The notes: generated from the sequence alone by a model not told the origin. A DNA stretch of 9,738 nt from an uncultured Lachnospiraceae bacterium (GCA_947174615.1 CAMWJQ010000123.1:1-9738); one strand, 5' to 3'. Shown: positions 1 to 6,307, counted from the stretch's first letter. Numbers and translations are program-made.

Positions 1-61
1 GCGACCACCGAGATCTACACGAGCCTTATCGTCGGCAGCGTCAGAGGTGTATAAGTGACAG
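1..61 (+). other. Illumina P5 / Nextera transposase adapter (contamination)
   Basis: Bases 1-20 equal the last 20 bases of the Illumina P5 primer. Bases 21-28 (GAGCCTTA) sit where the i5 index belongs, and from memory match Nextera XT v2 index S521. Bases 29-42 (TCGTCGGCAGCGTC) are the Nextera read-1 overhang. Bases 43-61 match the 19-base Tn5 mosaic end except at positions 46 and 56. The order and spacing are those of a library molecule, so this is untrimmed adapter and not bacterial DNA. Genomic sequence should begin at about 62, and position 1 should be a contig end. Confidence 0.97.
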
Positions 62-72
62 TCTCTTTTGTT

Positions 73-79
73 CCTCCTT
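73..79 (-). promoter_or_regulatory. Ribosome binding site of a gene lost at the contig end
   Basis: On the minus strand this reads AAGGAGG, a near-perfect Shine-Dalgarno. Only about 11 genomic bases follow before the adapter, with no ATG, GTG or TTG among them. The simplest reading is that a minus-strand gene starts just beyond the end of the contig. No coding sequence for it is visible. The short plus-strand frames in 137-520 look like shadows. Confidence 0.4.
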
Positions 80-93
80 AGTCTATCACAATA

Positions 94-119
94 ATATTTC
101 AATCTGGTTTCTGAAATAT
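94..119. repeat. Perfect 8-bp inverted repeat, possible operator
   Basis: ATATTTCA (94-101) is followed after 10 bases by its exact reverse complement TGAAATAT (112-119). On the minus strand it lies 14 bases ahead of the AAGGAGG at 73-79, so it would fall in the promoter or leader of the gene cut off at the contig end. There is no T-run, so it is more likely an operator or leader hairpin than a terminator. The rest of 62-171 is AT-rich and shows nothing else I can support. Confidence 0.35.
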
Positions 120-172
120 CACACTATTGAAACAAATTGTTCGCGCTATTTCTTTACATGCCCCTGCATATA

Positions 173-205
173 AAAAAGACGTTACTAATTCAGCAGCGTC
201 TTTTT
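173..205 (-). terminator. Rho-independent terminator of the Uma2 gene
   Basis: AAAAAGACG (173-181) and CGTCTTTTT (197-205) are exact reverse complements separated by 15 bases. Read on the minus strand, the stem ends in a run of six T residues, 17 bases after the Uma2 stop codon. The A/T-flanked stem is symmetric, so it could also stop plus-strand transcription. The long loop makes it weaker than a textbook terminator. Confidence 0.6.
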
Positions 206-221
206 CTGGTTTTTGAATATT

Positions 222-746
222 TTACCAATATTCTATATCCACTTCCGCAAACAGTTCATCAAACGTTATTTTCAAGTTTGGAAAATGAACTATTTTTAAG
301 TTCTCTTTATTTTTTTCTGTGATTGTTTCCCATAAATAATATTGAGGCTCCTGTTTTTCATCGTAATCAAGCGTATATATCTCAATCTGTTTTTTTCTCC
401 AATCAACAATCCAGTATTCATCAACCTCCTGCTGTCTGTAAAGCTCTTTTTTCTCACCGCGGTCGTATTTTTCTGTCGATTCGGATAAGACCTCCATCAC
501 AAAACGAGGGGCATCAATAAAGGTACTTCCGCGTCTTGCCTTCATCCGGCAATTGATGGATGCATCCGGAATAACGATTTTATCTTCCCCTTCATCTGTA
601 TGAAACCGATATTGAATATTATCTGAAAAAACATAGCAAGCGCTGTTCATCAACTGTTTTCTCACTGCAGCAACAAAATTTACGATAACCGTTGAATGTT
701 CTGGTCTCGAGCCTGCCATATCTGTGATTTGCAAATTCAAATCCAT
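222..746 (-). CDS. Uma2 family protein (DUF820, PD-(D/E)XK nuclease fold)
   Basis: The product has 174 residues and belongs to the Uma2/DUF820 family, which has a restriction-endonuclease-like fold. Its biological role is not established. Visible family features are an early His (PEH, residue 17), PDASI with Asp61, VMEVLS with Glu85, the following DRGEKKELY lysines and EYWIVD at 110-115. Together these give the PD...E...K arrangement of the fold. The N-terminus is short: the usual 'ELIDGEIY' stretch before the His is missing, but the start is well supported by AGGGTGG just upstream, a promoter at 770-797, and no better upstream start. The gene is clearly more AT-rich than the kinase before it and ends at the hairpin at 173-205. 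It starts 13 bases after the kinase stop but probably has its own transcript. Family assignment is confident; nuclease activity is inferred only. Confidence 0.88.
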   Translation of the reverse strand: MDLNLQITDMAGSRPEHSTVIVNFVAAVRKQLMNSACYVFSDNIQYRFHTDEGEDKIVIPDASINCRMKARRGSTFIDAPRFVMEVLSESTEKYDRGEKKELYRQQEVDEYWIVDWRKKQIEIYTLDYDEKQEPQYYLWETITEKNKENLKIVHFPNLKITFDELFAEVDIEYW

Positions 747-759
747 AAAACCACCCTTT

Positions 760-1770
760 CTATGTTTTCATTATATCAGATTCCTCTACTATTGCAAGGT
801 TAGGAACTGTAGAAAAATAACTCGACTCTCCCGCATCTGCACACGGCAAAAAGACCGAGAACACTGTGCCCTCGCCCTCTTTTGACGCCACCTTGATATA
901 TCCTCTCTGCGCCCGCACAATCTCCCTTGCCAGGTACAGCCCAATCCCAACCCCGGGCTGGTCATCCACCGAGAGACCTCGATAAAATCTCGTGAAAATC
1001 CTGTGAAACTCCTGCGGCGCTATCCCAATCCCATTATCCGCCACATCAATCCGCACGAAAAAAGTATATGCCCGCGCGGACACGCACACTTTTCCACCAG
1101 CCTGCGTATATTTGACCGCGTTATCCACAAGATTCCCCAGCGCTTCCCCTGTCCACTTCAAGTCAAAAAACGCTTTCAGACTGCTATCCTCGAAAGTGAG
1201 TTCGATCCCTTTCTCCGCCGCCCTCTTCCCATACTCGCAATGCACAGCGTCAAACAGGGTTTGTATGTCCGCAGTCTGCGGGTGCACGCCGATCAGCCCT
1301 GTTTCCATGCGCGAAAGCTTGACGAGCGACTGAATCAGAAAATCGAGCTTCTCTGTCTGCCCGCACAGTGTCGCGGTGAGCTCGGACCATTCAGGATTGA
1401 TTCTCTCCTCTCCCTCCGTCCCGCAACAGACCGCTTCCCGCAGCAGCTCCGCATATAACTTCAAATTCGCTATGGGCGTCAGCGTCTGGTGGGCAATATC
1501 GGATATCAGCCCCTGAATCACCTGCTTCTGCTGTCGGTTCTTCTCGTTTTCCAGCAGACTGTTATTGACGAACCGTCGAAACTTATCCTCAATCATAGAG
1601 ATTTTTTCTTCGGAGACTTTTTCTGCGCTCACTCCGGTCTGCTCCGCCTGCTCGATGATATCATACAGCCGCTGCAGCAGCTTTTTCTCCTTCCGGTAAA
1701 AATAGGCATACCAAATCAGCCCGGCGGCGGCAAACGACACGATTCCCGCAAGCACAGCACTGCCCATCAT
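760..1770 (-). CDS. Sensor histidine kinase, one membrane segment
   Basis: This is the sensor of the two-component pair with the regulator just upstream. From the chosen start it has 336 residues. A single hydrophobic segment (about residues 3-24) is followed by a short helical linker, so almost no domain lies outside the cell and it probably senses within the membrane or through a partner. The H box is DIAHQTLTPIANL with phospho-acceptor His94. The ATP-binding domain shows NLVDNAVKY (N box, from 213), DNGIGI (G1, 245-250), FTRFYRG (F box) and GVGIGLYLA (G2, 273-281). The start at 1770 is preferred because its ATG overlaps the regulator stop (ATGA) and has GGTGA before it; an ATG at 1785 is also open but lacks a good binding site. 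Kinases of this build usually precede an ABC transporter, and none is here. The last 20-25 residues go beyond the normal domain end and cover the Uma2 promoter. Confidence 0.9.
   Translation of the reverse strand: MMGSAVLAGIVSFAAAGLIWYAYFYRKEKKLLQRLYDIIEQAEQTGVSAEKVSEEKISMIEDKFRRFVNNSLLENEKNRQQKQVIQGLISDIAHQTLTPIANLKLYAELLREAVCCGTEGEERINPEWSELTATLCGQTEKLDFLIQSLVKLSRMETGLIGVHPQTADIQTLFDAVHCEYGKRAAEKGIELTFEDSSLKAFFDLKWTGEALGNLVDNAVKYTQAGGKVCVSARAYTFFVRIDVADNGIGIAPQEFHRIFTRFYRGLSVDDQPGVGIGLYLAREIVRAQRGYIKVASKEGEGTVFSVFLPCADAGESSYFSTVPNLAIVEESDIMKT
770..797 (-). promoter_or_regulatory. Promoter for the Uma2 gene, inside the kinase 3' end
   Basis: On the minus strand, TTGCAA (792-797) and TATAAT (770-775) are separated by 16 bases. 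A TG one base before the -10 gives an extended -10 element. Transcription would begin near 763, about 17 bases before the Uma2 start codon, leaving room only for its ribosome binding site. The promoter lies entirely inside the last codons of the upstream kinase frame. Confidence 0.65.
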
Positions 1771-2444
1771 TGATTCACCGCCCATGTATATCCGATGCCG
1801 TACACCGTCTTGATATAGTCCGGATTCGCGGAATCTGACTCCAGTTTATCGCGCAGTCTTTTGACTGTCACAGTCAGTGCATGTTCGTCCACATACTCAC
1901 TGTCTCCCTGCCACACCCTGTCGATCAAATCGCTTCGCTTTACGGCAGCGCCTCTATTTTCACACAAAATCCGCAGCAGCCGCTGCTCCGTTTTGCTCAG
2001 TTCCACGAGACGTCCCTGCCTGCGAAATTCCATTTTTCCAAAATCAAAGTCAAAATGGGCTATTCTGAAATGGTCCGACTGCCCGCTTTGCCCGCGAAGC
2101 CAGACTGCCACCCGCGCGCGCAGCACCATCAGGCTGAACGGCTTTGTGATATAATCGTTTGCCCCCGCCTCAAGACCTGTCACGATATCAAGCTCCATAT
2201 TGTTCACCGTTATGAGCAGAACCGGCACCGGACTGTACTCCCGGATCTCCCGCACAAAATCAATCCCGTTTCCGTCCGGCAGATTGACATCGAGAAGCAC
2301 CAGCGCGATGTCCTCCTGCTCTAATATTTTCCTCGCGTCCGCTATCGTCCGGCACTGTGAAAATACATACCTGTCATTTCTTAATGCCAGCACGATTCCG
2401 TCATTTAATTTCCTGTCGTCCTCGACGATCAAAATCTTCTTCAC
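1767..2444 (-). CDS. OmpR/PhoB-family response regulator
   Basis: This 225-residue regulator has an N-terminal receiver domain (about 1-115) and a C-terminal winged-helix DNA-binding domain (about 128-222). Receiver residues are complete: Glu8/Asp9/Asp10 in VEDD, phospho-acceptor Asp52 in LLDVNLPDG, Thr79 and Lys101 in ITKPF. The C-terminal domain ends in the typical IKTVYGIGYTW hairpin wing. The start is GTG at 2444, with AAGGA sequences close upstream; the nearby ATG reads into a stop after four codons. It overlaps the kinase by four bases when the kinase starts at 1770, so the two are translationally coupled. It should be phosphorylated by that kinase and act as a transcription factor. Its targets cannot be read from this window. 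It may share a transcript with the membrane protein upstream, because no terminator lies between them. Confidence 0.93.
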   Translation of the reverse strand: MKKILIVEDDRKLNDGIVLALRNDRYVFSQCRTIADARKILEQEDIALVLLDVNLPDGNGIDFVREIREYSPVPVLLITVNNMELDIVTGLEAGANDYITKPFSLMVLRARVAVWLRGQSGQSDHFRIAHFDFDFGKMEFRRQGRLVELSKTEQRLLRILCENRGAAVKRSDLIDRVWQGDSEYVDEHALTVTVKRLRDKLESDSANPDYIKTVYGIGYTWAVNQ

Positions 2445-2457
2445 TGTTCCTTCATCC

Positions 2458-2562
2458 TTATTTCATCAACGCGTCCATCTCTGCCCAGTATGCCTTTTTC
2501 TCAGCAAACAGCATATTTCTGTTGTGTTCGCATACGCCTGGCAGCCCTATTCCTACATCATC
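2458..2562 (-). pseudogene. Possible C-terminal remnant of a lost gene
   Basis: The 145-base gap between the membrane protein and the response regulator holds a minus-strand frame of 34 codons without a plausible start. Its end, MLFAEKKAYWAEMDALMK followed by TAA, has protein-like composition with amphipathic helix character. No ribosome binding site precedes the internal ATG at 2514, and the frame is closed upstream by TGA at 2563-2565. It may be the tail of a gene whose front was deleted, or chance. I do not recognise the family. Confidence 0.25.
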
Positions 2563-2589
2563 TCATTCTATCACAGATCGCTGCATTTG

Positions 2590-3327
2590 TTATACCCGAT
2601 TTCCGATAATTGTGCGCAGAATCTCCTCCAGCTCATGTGCTTCCTCCTGAGAGAATACCGGTGTTTTTTTCTCCAGCGCCTCCTCAGGACTCTGCACTGT
2701 TTCGGGCGCTTCGTGCTCCGGCTGCTCCTCCGCTGCCCGGATTTCGGATTTGGCGCGCCGTTCCGCCTTGGCGTTTTTCTCCTGCGCCAGCTCCCACAGC
2801 AGTTTTTCTTTCTCAACGATACCGTGCTCGAGCCGCTGTGCGACCGTATTTTCGAGATAGTCCGTCAGGTTCGTCTTGAGCATCTGCCTGCGTCCGGGCA
2901 TGTCCACGATGGACAGCGCGCTCAGATACAGATAGATGCCAAACAGACTGATAATGTAAAACGGAAGCAGATCCACAAACCGCCGCCCCTCCACAATGCC
3001 GCTGAACACGCCGAAGCCCGCGACGAAAACGCCTGCCAGCATCAGCTGCCCCGACAAATGTTTCATGAAATTAATGCTCATCCCCAAGACGCGGATGCGG
3101 TTGATGTACTTATCTACAAACACAGGTATGTTCGCCACGCCGCCGTTTAGCTTGTAGCAGTTGATAAAGCGCTCCTTGCATTGATTGAGCAGCTTGTTGT
3201 CCATCCCTGAAAGAGTGTCTGCCTGCTGGATCATTCTTTGGTATATCACGCCAATCGCCACCTGATATAAGATACCGATCGCCATAAAAACAAGTGTCAG
3301 TAACATCGTAGTCGTTTCCTTTGACAT
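2590..3327 (-). CDS. Conserved membrane protein of unknown function, three segments
   Basis: The product has 245 residues. It resembles a conserved uncharacterised membrane protein I recall from Lachnospiraceae, with no known function. Hydrophobic segments are at about 7-29, 92-112 and 119-141. The region between the first two contains a CKERFINCYKLNGGVANIPVF stretch with two cysteines. The C-terminal 80 residues are highly charged, with Glu/Lys/Ala-rich helix and possible coiled coil, ending in an amphipathic helix (EEAHELEEILRTII). The start at 3327 is chosen because GGGGGAG lies 8 bases upstream; an in-frame ATG at 3381 has no binding site. A promoter at 3399-3427 fits a 65-base leader. 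The two-component genes follow on the same strand with no terminator, so co-transcription is possible. A link between its function and theirs is speculation. Confidence 0.8.
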   Translation of the reverse strand: MSKETTTMLLTLVFMAIGILYQVAIGVIYQRMIQQADTLSGMDNKLLNQCKERFINCYKLNGGVANIPVFVDKYINRIRVLGMSINFMKHLSGQLMLAGVFVAGFGVFSGIVEGRRFVDLLPFYIISLFGIYLYLSALSIVDMPGRRQMLKTNLTDYLENTVAQRLEHGIVEKEKLLWELAQEKNAKAERRAKSEIRAAEEQPEHEAPETVQSPEEALEKKTPVFSQEEAHELEEILRTIIGNRV

Positions 3328-3398
3328 TCTGTGTTCTCCCCCTTTTGATTGGAATAAAATCTTTGATAAAAATCCGTACAACGCCCACTGTGATTCTA

Positions 3399-3427
3399 AG
3401 TATAATCATTTCCATGCATTCCCACAA
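3399..3427 (-). promoter_or_regulatory. Promoter for the membrane-protein gene
   Basis: On the minus strand, TTGTGG (3422-3427) and TATACT (3399-3404) are separated by 17 bases. This predicts a start near 3392 and a 65-base leader before the ATG at 3327. The -35 is weak and the -10 is good. Confidence 0.5.
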
Positions 3428-3512
3428 GACGTTTCGGGGGAGAATCGTTCGACAAATTCGTACAATTAACGCTTTTCATTGACCGAAAATGCCGTTTCCT
3501 TACAGGATTTTA

Positions 3513-3556
3513 CTGTTCCGCTCAGCTTTGCACTCGCTGCAAAGCCCATAGAACAG
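3513..3556. repeat. Two-tier inverted repeat (hairpin) upstream of the LRR gene
   Basis: An inner stem GCTTTGCA (3525-3532) pairs exactly with TGCAAAGC (3538-3545) around a five-base loop. An outer stem CTGTTC (3513-3518) pairs with GAACAG (3551-3556) around it, with internal loops of six and five bases. There is no T-run, so it does not look like a terminator. It lies upstream of the promoter at 3590-3618 and could be an operator array, part of a small RNA, or a short repetitive element. Confidence 0.5.
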
Positions 3557-3564
3557 CATAGGAA

Positions 3565-3582
3565 CTGTTCAAGATTGAACAG
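3565..3582. repeat. Palindrome CTGTTCAA-GA-TTGAACAG, likely operator
   Basis: Eight-base perfect arms are separated by two bases, ending seven bases before the predicted -35 of the LRR gene promoter. The arm CTGTTC can pair instead with GAACAG at 3551-3556, so this element and the preceding hairpin can form alternative structures. A site of this size and symmetry suits a dimeric regulator. I cannot name the protein. Confidence 0.5.
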
Positions 3583-3589
3583 CACAGCA

Positions 3590-3618
3590 TTGCATTTCAT
3601 CCATATCTATTTTATAAT
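3590..3618 (+). promoter_or_regulatory. Promoter for the LRR gene
   Basis: A perfect TATAAT (3613-3618) lies 17 bases after TTGCAT (3590-3595), which matches the consensus only in its TTG. Transcription would start near 3625, giving a leader of about 60 bases that contains a tandem duplication. The weak -35 next to a palindrome would suit control by an activator or repressor. Confidence 0.55.
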
Positions 3619-3623
3619 AATTA

Positions 3624-3679
3624 AAGATAAAAAATTTATGAAAAAAAATTTAAGATAAAAAGTTTATGATAAAAAAGGA
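3624..3679 (+). repeat. 28-base tandem duplication in the LRR gene leader
   Basis: The 18 bases at 3624-3641 recur at 3652-3669 with a single A-to-G change, and most of the following bases also match, giving a 28-base period. The second copy runs to the ribosome binding site (AGGAG, 3676-3680) and holds an in-frame ATG at 3666. The unit is very A-rich. Slippage or a regulatory duplication in the untranslated leader is likely. Confidence 0.6.
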
Positions 3680-3686
3680 GCCTGCG

Positions 3687-5153
3687 ATGAACAATCTGTC
3701 CGAAACATCCACCAAGCAAAACTTCACACTCAACGGTGAAACCATCACAAGCGCAGCCCAGCTTGAACAAATTCTGGGCAGCCTGCCTTGTCTGAAGATC
3801 TCTCCCTGTAAAGATCGGAACGATTCTTCGGAGGAGGAAAAGGCAGCCTCTCTCTTTGAAATGCGGGATTATGCCGCGCTGCGGACAAAATTTATCGAAC
3901 AAATCAGCCAAACGTCAGACGGTTTGACCCACAGTAACACGATCTGTGCCGATGCAGGGCAACTGATCTGCACTGCAGGCAATTTGTCACTGCAAATACA
4001 GTATTTTCCGGAAGGAACTGCCCTGATTGCATGGGTGGATACTTATTTGGGTCTCAGTTACTATTTTGTGAACCATGACGATGTATTGTACAAGCTCTGC
4101 CCCGAAAAAGAAATGGTATGTCAAGACGCAGAGACCTTGAAAGAGATTCTCTTCTATTTTTATGAGACAGCCGACAAAAATCCAAATTATCATTGGATTG
4201 AGGACTTCTCCTACACGGGCAGCGGCGGCTGGCATCGGGACTGGATGAAAAACTCGCTGATGTCTTCCTCTTCAATCCCAGAAGAGCAGAGTGAAACGTT
4301 CAAAAAACTTCGAAAAGCGCAAGAATCCGGCGAATGGCAGTGGGGAACCCCCTGGCCGAGAAAAGATTACTGGCGCGGTGCAGTCTGCTGGGAAAATTCA
4401 GAGGAAATGGCAGCTCTGGAGCAGCTGACCCGAATAGAGATTTCCGACGACGCAGATCCGAATGAGACCGTCCAAACACCAAGCTTCGACTCCCCTGAGC
4501 AGCAAGAACACGATATCCTCCTGCGGCGGACAGCATCGCGCCTCATGCGCGAAAAAGAGTTCACCCGGCGCGAATCCGGCATCCGAGACCTCTGCTTTCT
4601 GCGAAATTGCGGGCATCTGCGCAGGTTAGATCTGCGCTGTAACGATGTGTCGGATCTCTCGCCGCTTGCCGCACTCCACCGGCTAAAAGAGCTGACACTG
4701 GACTATAATCTCCTCTCAGATTTATCTCCGCTCGAGGGTCTGGAGCAGCTGCGGGAGCTCTGGTTAATGGGCAACAAAATCCGCAGCTTAGAACCCCTGC
4801 GCGGACTGCACAGCCTCAATGCGCTGCATCTGCGCGGCAATCCTATAGAATCGGGCACACTGGCATCCCTGCGCAAATGCAAGCGCCTGGGATCCCTGGA
4901 CCTGTCCCACACAGGCATACAGGATATTTCAGGCTTGGAATACTGCCGTGCATGGTCGTTAAATCTCTATGGCAATCCCGGTCTGACCGGACTGGAAGTC
5001 ATCGCCACCATGAAAAATCTTAGCTGCCTTGATTTAGACTGGGAAACCGCCCGCCGGTATGACATCCCCGCGCTTGCCCCGCGCCTCACGGAACATGCGC
5101 GCTACAGAGACCATGTACAATACGTCTGGCCGCAGAAATATTTTGACGATTAA
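3687..5153 (+). CDS. Cytoplasmic leucine-rich repeat protein
   Basis: The product has 488 residues. The C-terminal part (about 311-466) holds seven consecutive repeats of about 22 residues with pattern LxxLxLxxNxIxDLSPLxxLxx, the internalin-like leucine-rich type used for protein binding. Clear repeats start near 311, 333 and 355; the fourth has an insertion and the last three are degenerate. There is no signal peptide, membrane segment or wall anchor, so it should act inside the cell. The first 300 residues are a separate region I do not recognise, Trp- and acid-rich (GWHRDWMKN, EWQWGTPWPRKDYW). The start at 3687 is chosen for AGGAG six bases upstream; the ATG at 3666 lies in the leader repeat. 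It stands alone, facing the LytTR operon, with no clear terminator between them. Substrate or partner is unknown; an immunity or defence-related role would be a guess. Confidence 0.85.
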   Translation: MNNLSETSTKQNFTLNGETITSAAQLEQILGSLPCLKISPCKDRNDSSEEEKAASLFEMRDYAALRTKFIEQISQTSDGLTHSNTICADAGQLICTAGNLSLQIQYFPEGTALIAWVDTYLGLSYYFVNHDDVLYKLCPEKEMVCQDAETLKEILFYFYETADKNPNYHWIEDFSYTGSGGWHRDWMKNSLMSSSSIPEEQSETFKKLRKAQESGEWQWGTPWPRKDYWRGAVCWENSEEMAALEQLTRIEISDDADPNETVQTPSFDSPEQQEHDILLRRTASRLMREKEFTRRESGIRDLCFLRNCGHLRRLDLRCNDVSDLSPLAALHRLKELTLDYNLLSDLSPLEGLEQLRELWLMGNKIRSLEPLRGLHSLNALHLRGNPIESGTLASLRKCKRLGSLDLSHTGIQDISGLEYCRAWSLNLYGNPGLTGLEVIATMKNLSCLDLDWETARRYDIPALAPRLTEHARYRDHVQYVWPQKYFDD

Positions 5154-5220
5154 GGATCAAGACCGCATGGATACTGCCATGTTCGAATATTGAAACTTTG
5201 GTATTGCAGATTGAGCATAT

Positions 5221-5883
5221 TTAAACCGCAAACATCAAGAACAAAACCACCCACGCCTTCCTGACATTTTTGCCTGCCACAAGATACGACGCCCCCAGCG
5301 CAACCCCCCACAGTACGCCCGTCAGCCCAATCACCAGACTGTCCTTTGTCAAGGCGTGGCCAAGCCCCCATGTCAACCCGCACACGATACCGCCGTAAGG
5401 GATTTTCTCATGCCCCAGCCACACCTCAAAGGCTTTCTGCGCAAACACAATAATCAACAGAAACAGCACCGTCTCAAACGCATAATAAAGATACTGAAAC
5501 ACAAACTTCACCGCGCCAAGATGCTGCCATTCCCGGATACATTTTATTCCGCCCCAGTCATAATACTGTACAGCAACCGCTGCCGCCACCATCAAAAATG
5601 CCGCTGCCCACTGCCATGCCCGCATGGTTTCACACACTGCCAGAATGTCAAAATCATAGTTTTTCTTTGCCGACCGCACTATCCAAAACGCGATACAGCC
5701 CCAAGTCACGCAGGTCAAAACCCAGTGCGCGATGTGCTGACCATCCGACCAGCCGCCCATCTGTCCCCCATAGAGAAGCGGTTCCAGAAAAGCTACATAG
5801 AGAATTTCTATGCCAAGACCGCCAAACGCAGTAAGCCCAAGGCTAAACAAATCCCAGCCTAATTTCTTATTTTTTATCTTCAT
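5221..5883 (-). CDS. Multi-pass membrane protein, CPBP/CAAX-protease-like
   Basis: The product has 220 residues with about six or seven hydrophobic segments (near 12-34, 52-70, 88-106, 130-150, 162-178, 183-203 and 208-220). The segment around FETVLFLLIIVFAQKAFE (Glu137, Glu153) followed by WGLGH (His176) recalls the Glu and His motifs of CPBP intramembrane proteases. The paired EExxxR motif and the last His/Asn motif are not evident, so it may be an inactive or very divergent member. It is the last gene of the LytTR operon; its ATG lies 17 bases inside the gene before it, with AGGAGG inside that gene's end. Its placement suggests a role as sensor, immunity protein or inhibitor partner of the LytTR factor. 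No terminator was found after it (67-base gap to the LRR gene). Family call tentative; membrane location confident. Confidence 0.72.
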   Translation of the reverse strand: MKIKNKKLGWDLFSLGLTAFGGLGIEILYVAFLEPLLYGGQMGGWSDGQHIAHWVLTCVTWGCIAFWIVRSAKKNYDFDILAVCETMRAWQWAAAFLMVAAAVAVQYYDWGGIKCIREWQHLGAVKFVFQYLYYAFETVLFLLIIVFAQKAFEVWLGHEKIPYGGIVCGLTWGLGHALTKDSLVIGLTGVLWGVALGASYLVAGKNVRKAWVVLFLMFAV

Positions 5884-6307
5884 TCTTATAATCCTCCTTT
5901 ATTTGCCCTAACAACTGATTGGCTTTCTGCACCTCCAAATACAAAGATCCATAATACATGAACGCCGCAATCACATAGGGCACTGTAAACGACCGAAACA
6001 TATCCATATAAGCCCTTGGATGCAGTTGTGTGAAAAATCCCGATATCCATGTAAACAACATGACCACTGCAATCAAAACCACATACTGCAGTACTGCCAC
6101 CAACAGCAGCGGAAGCTGCGCCAAACGGTAATGCTGGGATAAAACCAGCGTGCCTAGAAAAGCAAACAATAAGATTGTCAGCATATTACTTTGGTCATTG
6201 CCAAACTTCTCCTGCGTCACCGCCTCGATCACAATCTTTCCCACAGACACCATCGTATAAATCACACACACGGTCGGCAGAAAACTTTTCTTATCAATAA
6301 GCTTCAT
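5867..6307 (-). CDS. Four-segment membrane protein paired with LytTR (DUF3021/DUF6608-like)
   Basis: The product has 146 residues with hydrophobic segments at about 9-29, 41-59, 65-91 and 105-123, then a charged C-terminal helix on the cytoplasmic side. Size and topology match the small membrane proteins that accompany LytTR regulators in Firmicutes, such as DUF3021; the sequence also recalls DUF6608, but I cannot confirm either by search. In the characterised streptococcal HdrRM and BrsRM systems the membrane partner inhibits the LytTR factor, so this protein is the best candidate inhibitor here. The ATG at 6307 has AGGAGG six bases upstream and overlaps the LytTR gene by 14 bases, so the two are translated together. 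The third gene overlaps its end in the same way. Confidence 0.75.
   Translation of the reverse strand: MKLIDKKSFLPTVCVIYTMVSVGKIVIEAVTQEKFGNDQSNMLTILLFAFLGTLVLSQHYRLAQLPLLLVAVLQYVVLIAVVMLFTWISGFFTQLHPRAYMDMFRSFTVPYVIAAFMYYGSLYLEVQKANQLLGQIKEDYKNEDKK

Noticed and set aside
1003..1458. Plus-strand open frame of 151 codons
   Set aside because: It is antisense to the catalytic domain of the histidine kinase, whose motifs are intact, and has no start signal.
2200..3150. Long plus-strand open frame of 316 codons
   Set aside because: It lies antisense to the response regulator and the membrane protein, has no ribosome binding site and a low-complexity composition; the minus-strand frames carry clear domains.
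3561..3582. LexA/SOS box (GAAC...GTTC)
   Set aside because: The half sites are one base apart rather than the four required for the Firmicute LexA consensus, and the better symmetry is CTGTTCAA/TTGAACAG.
3666..3686. Upstream ATG for the LRR protein
   Set aside because: It falls in the leader repeat without a ribosome site, whereas AGGAG precedes the ATG at 3687 at ideal spacing.
5154..5220. Terminator between the convergent LRR and CPBP-like genes
   Set aside because: Only a 5-bp stem (CATGG/CCATG, 5166-5181) is present, with no T-run on either strand.
5356..5862. Plus-strand open frame of 168 codons
   Set aside because: It is antisense to the CPBP-like membrane gene; His/Pro/Lys-rich composition is typical of a shadow frame.
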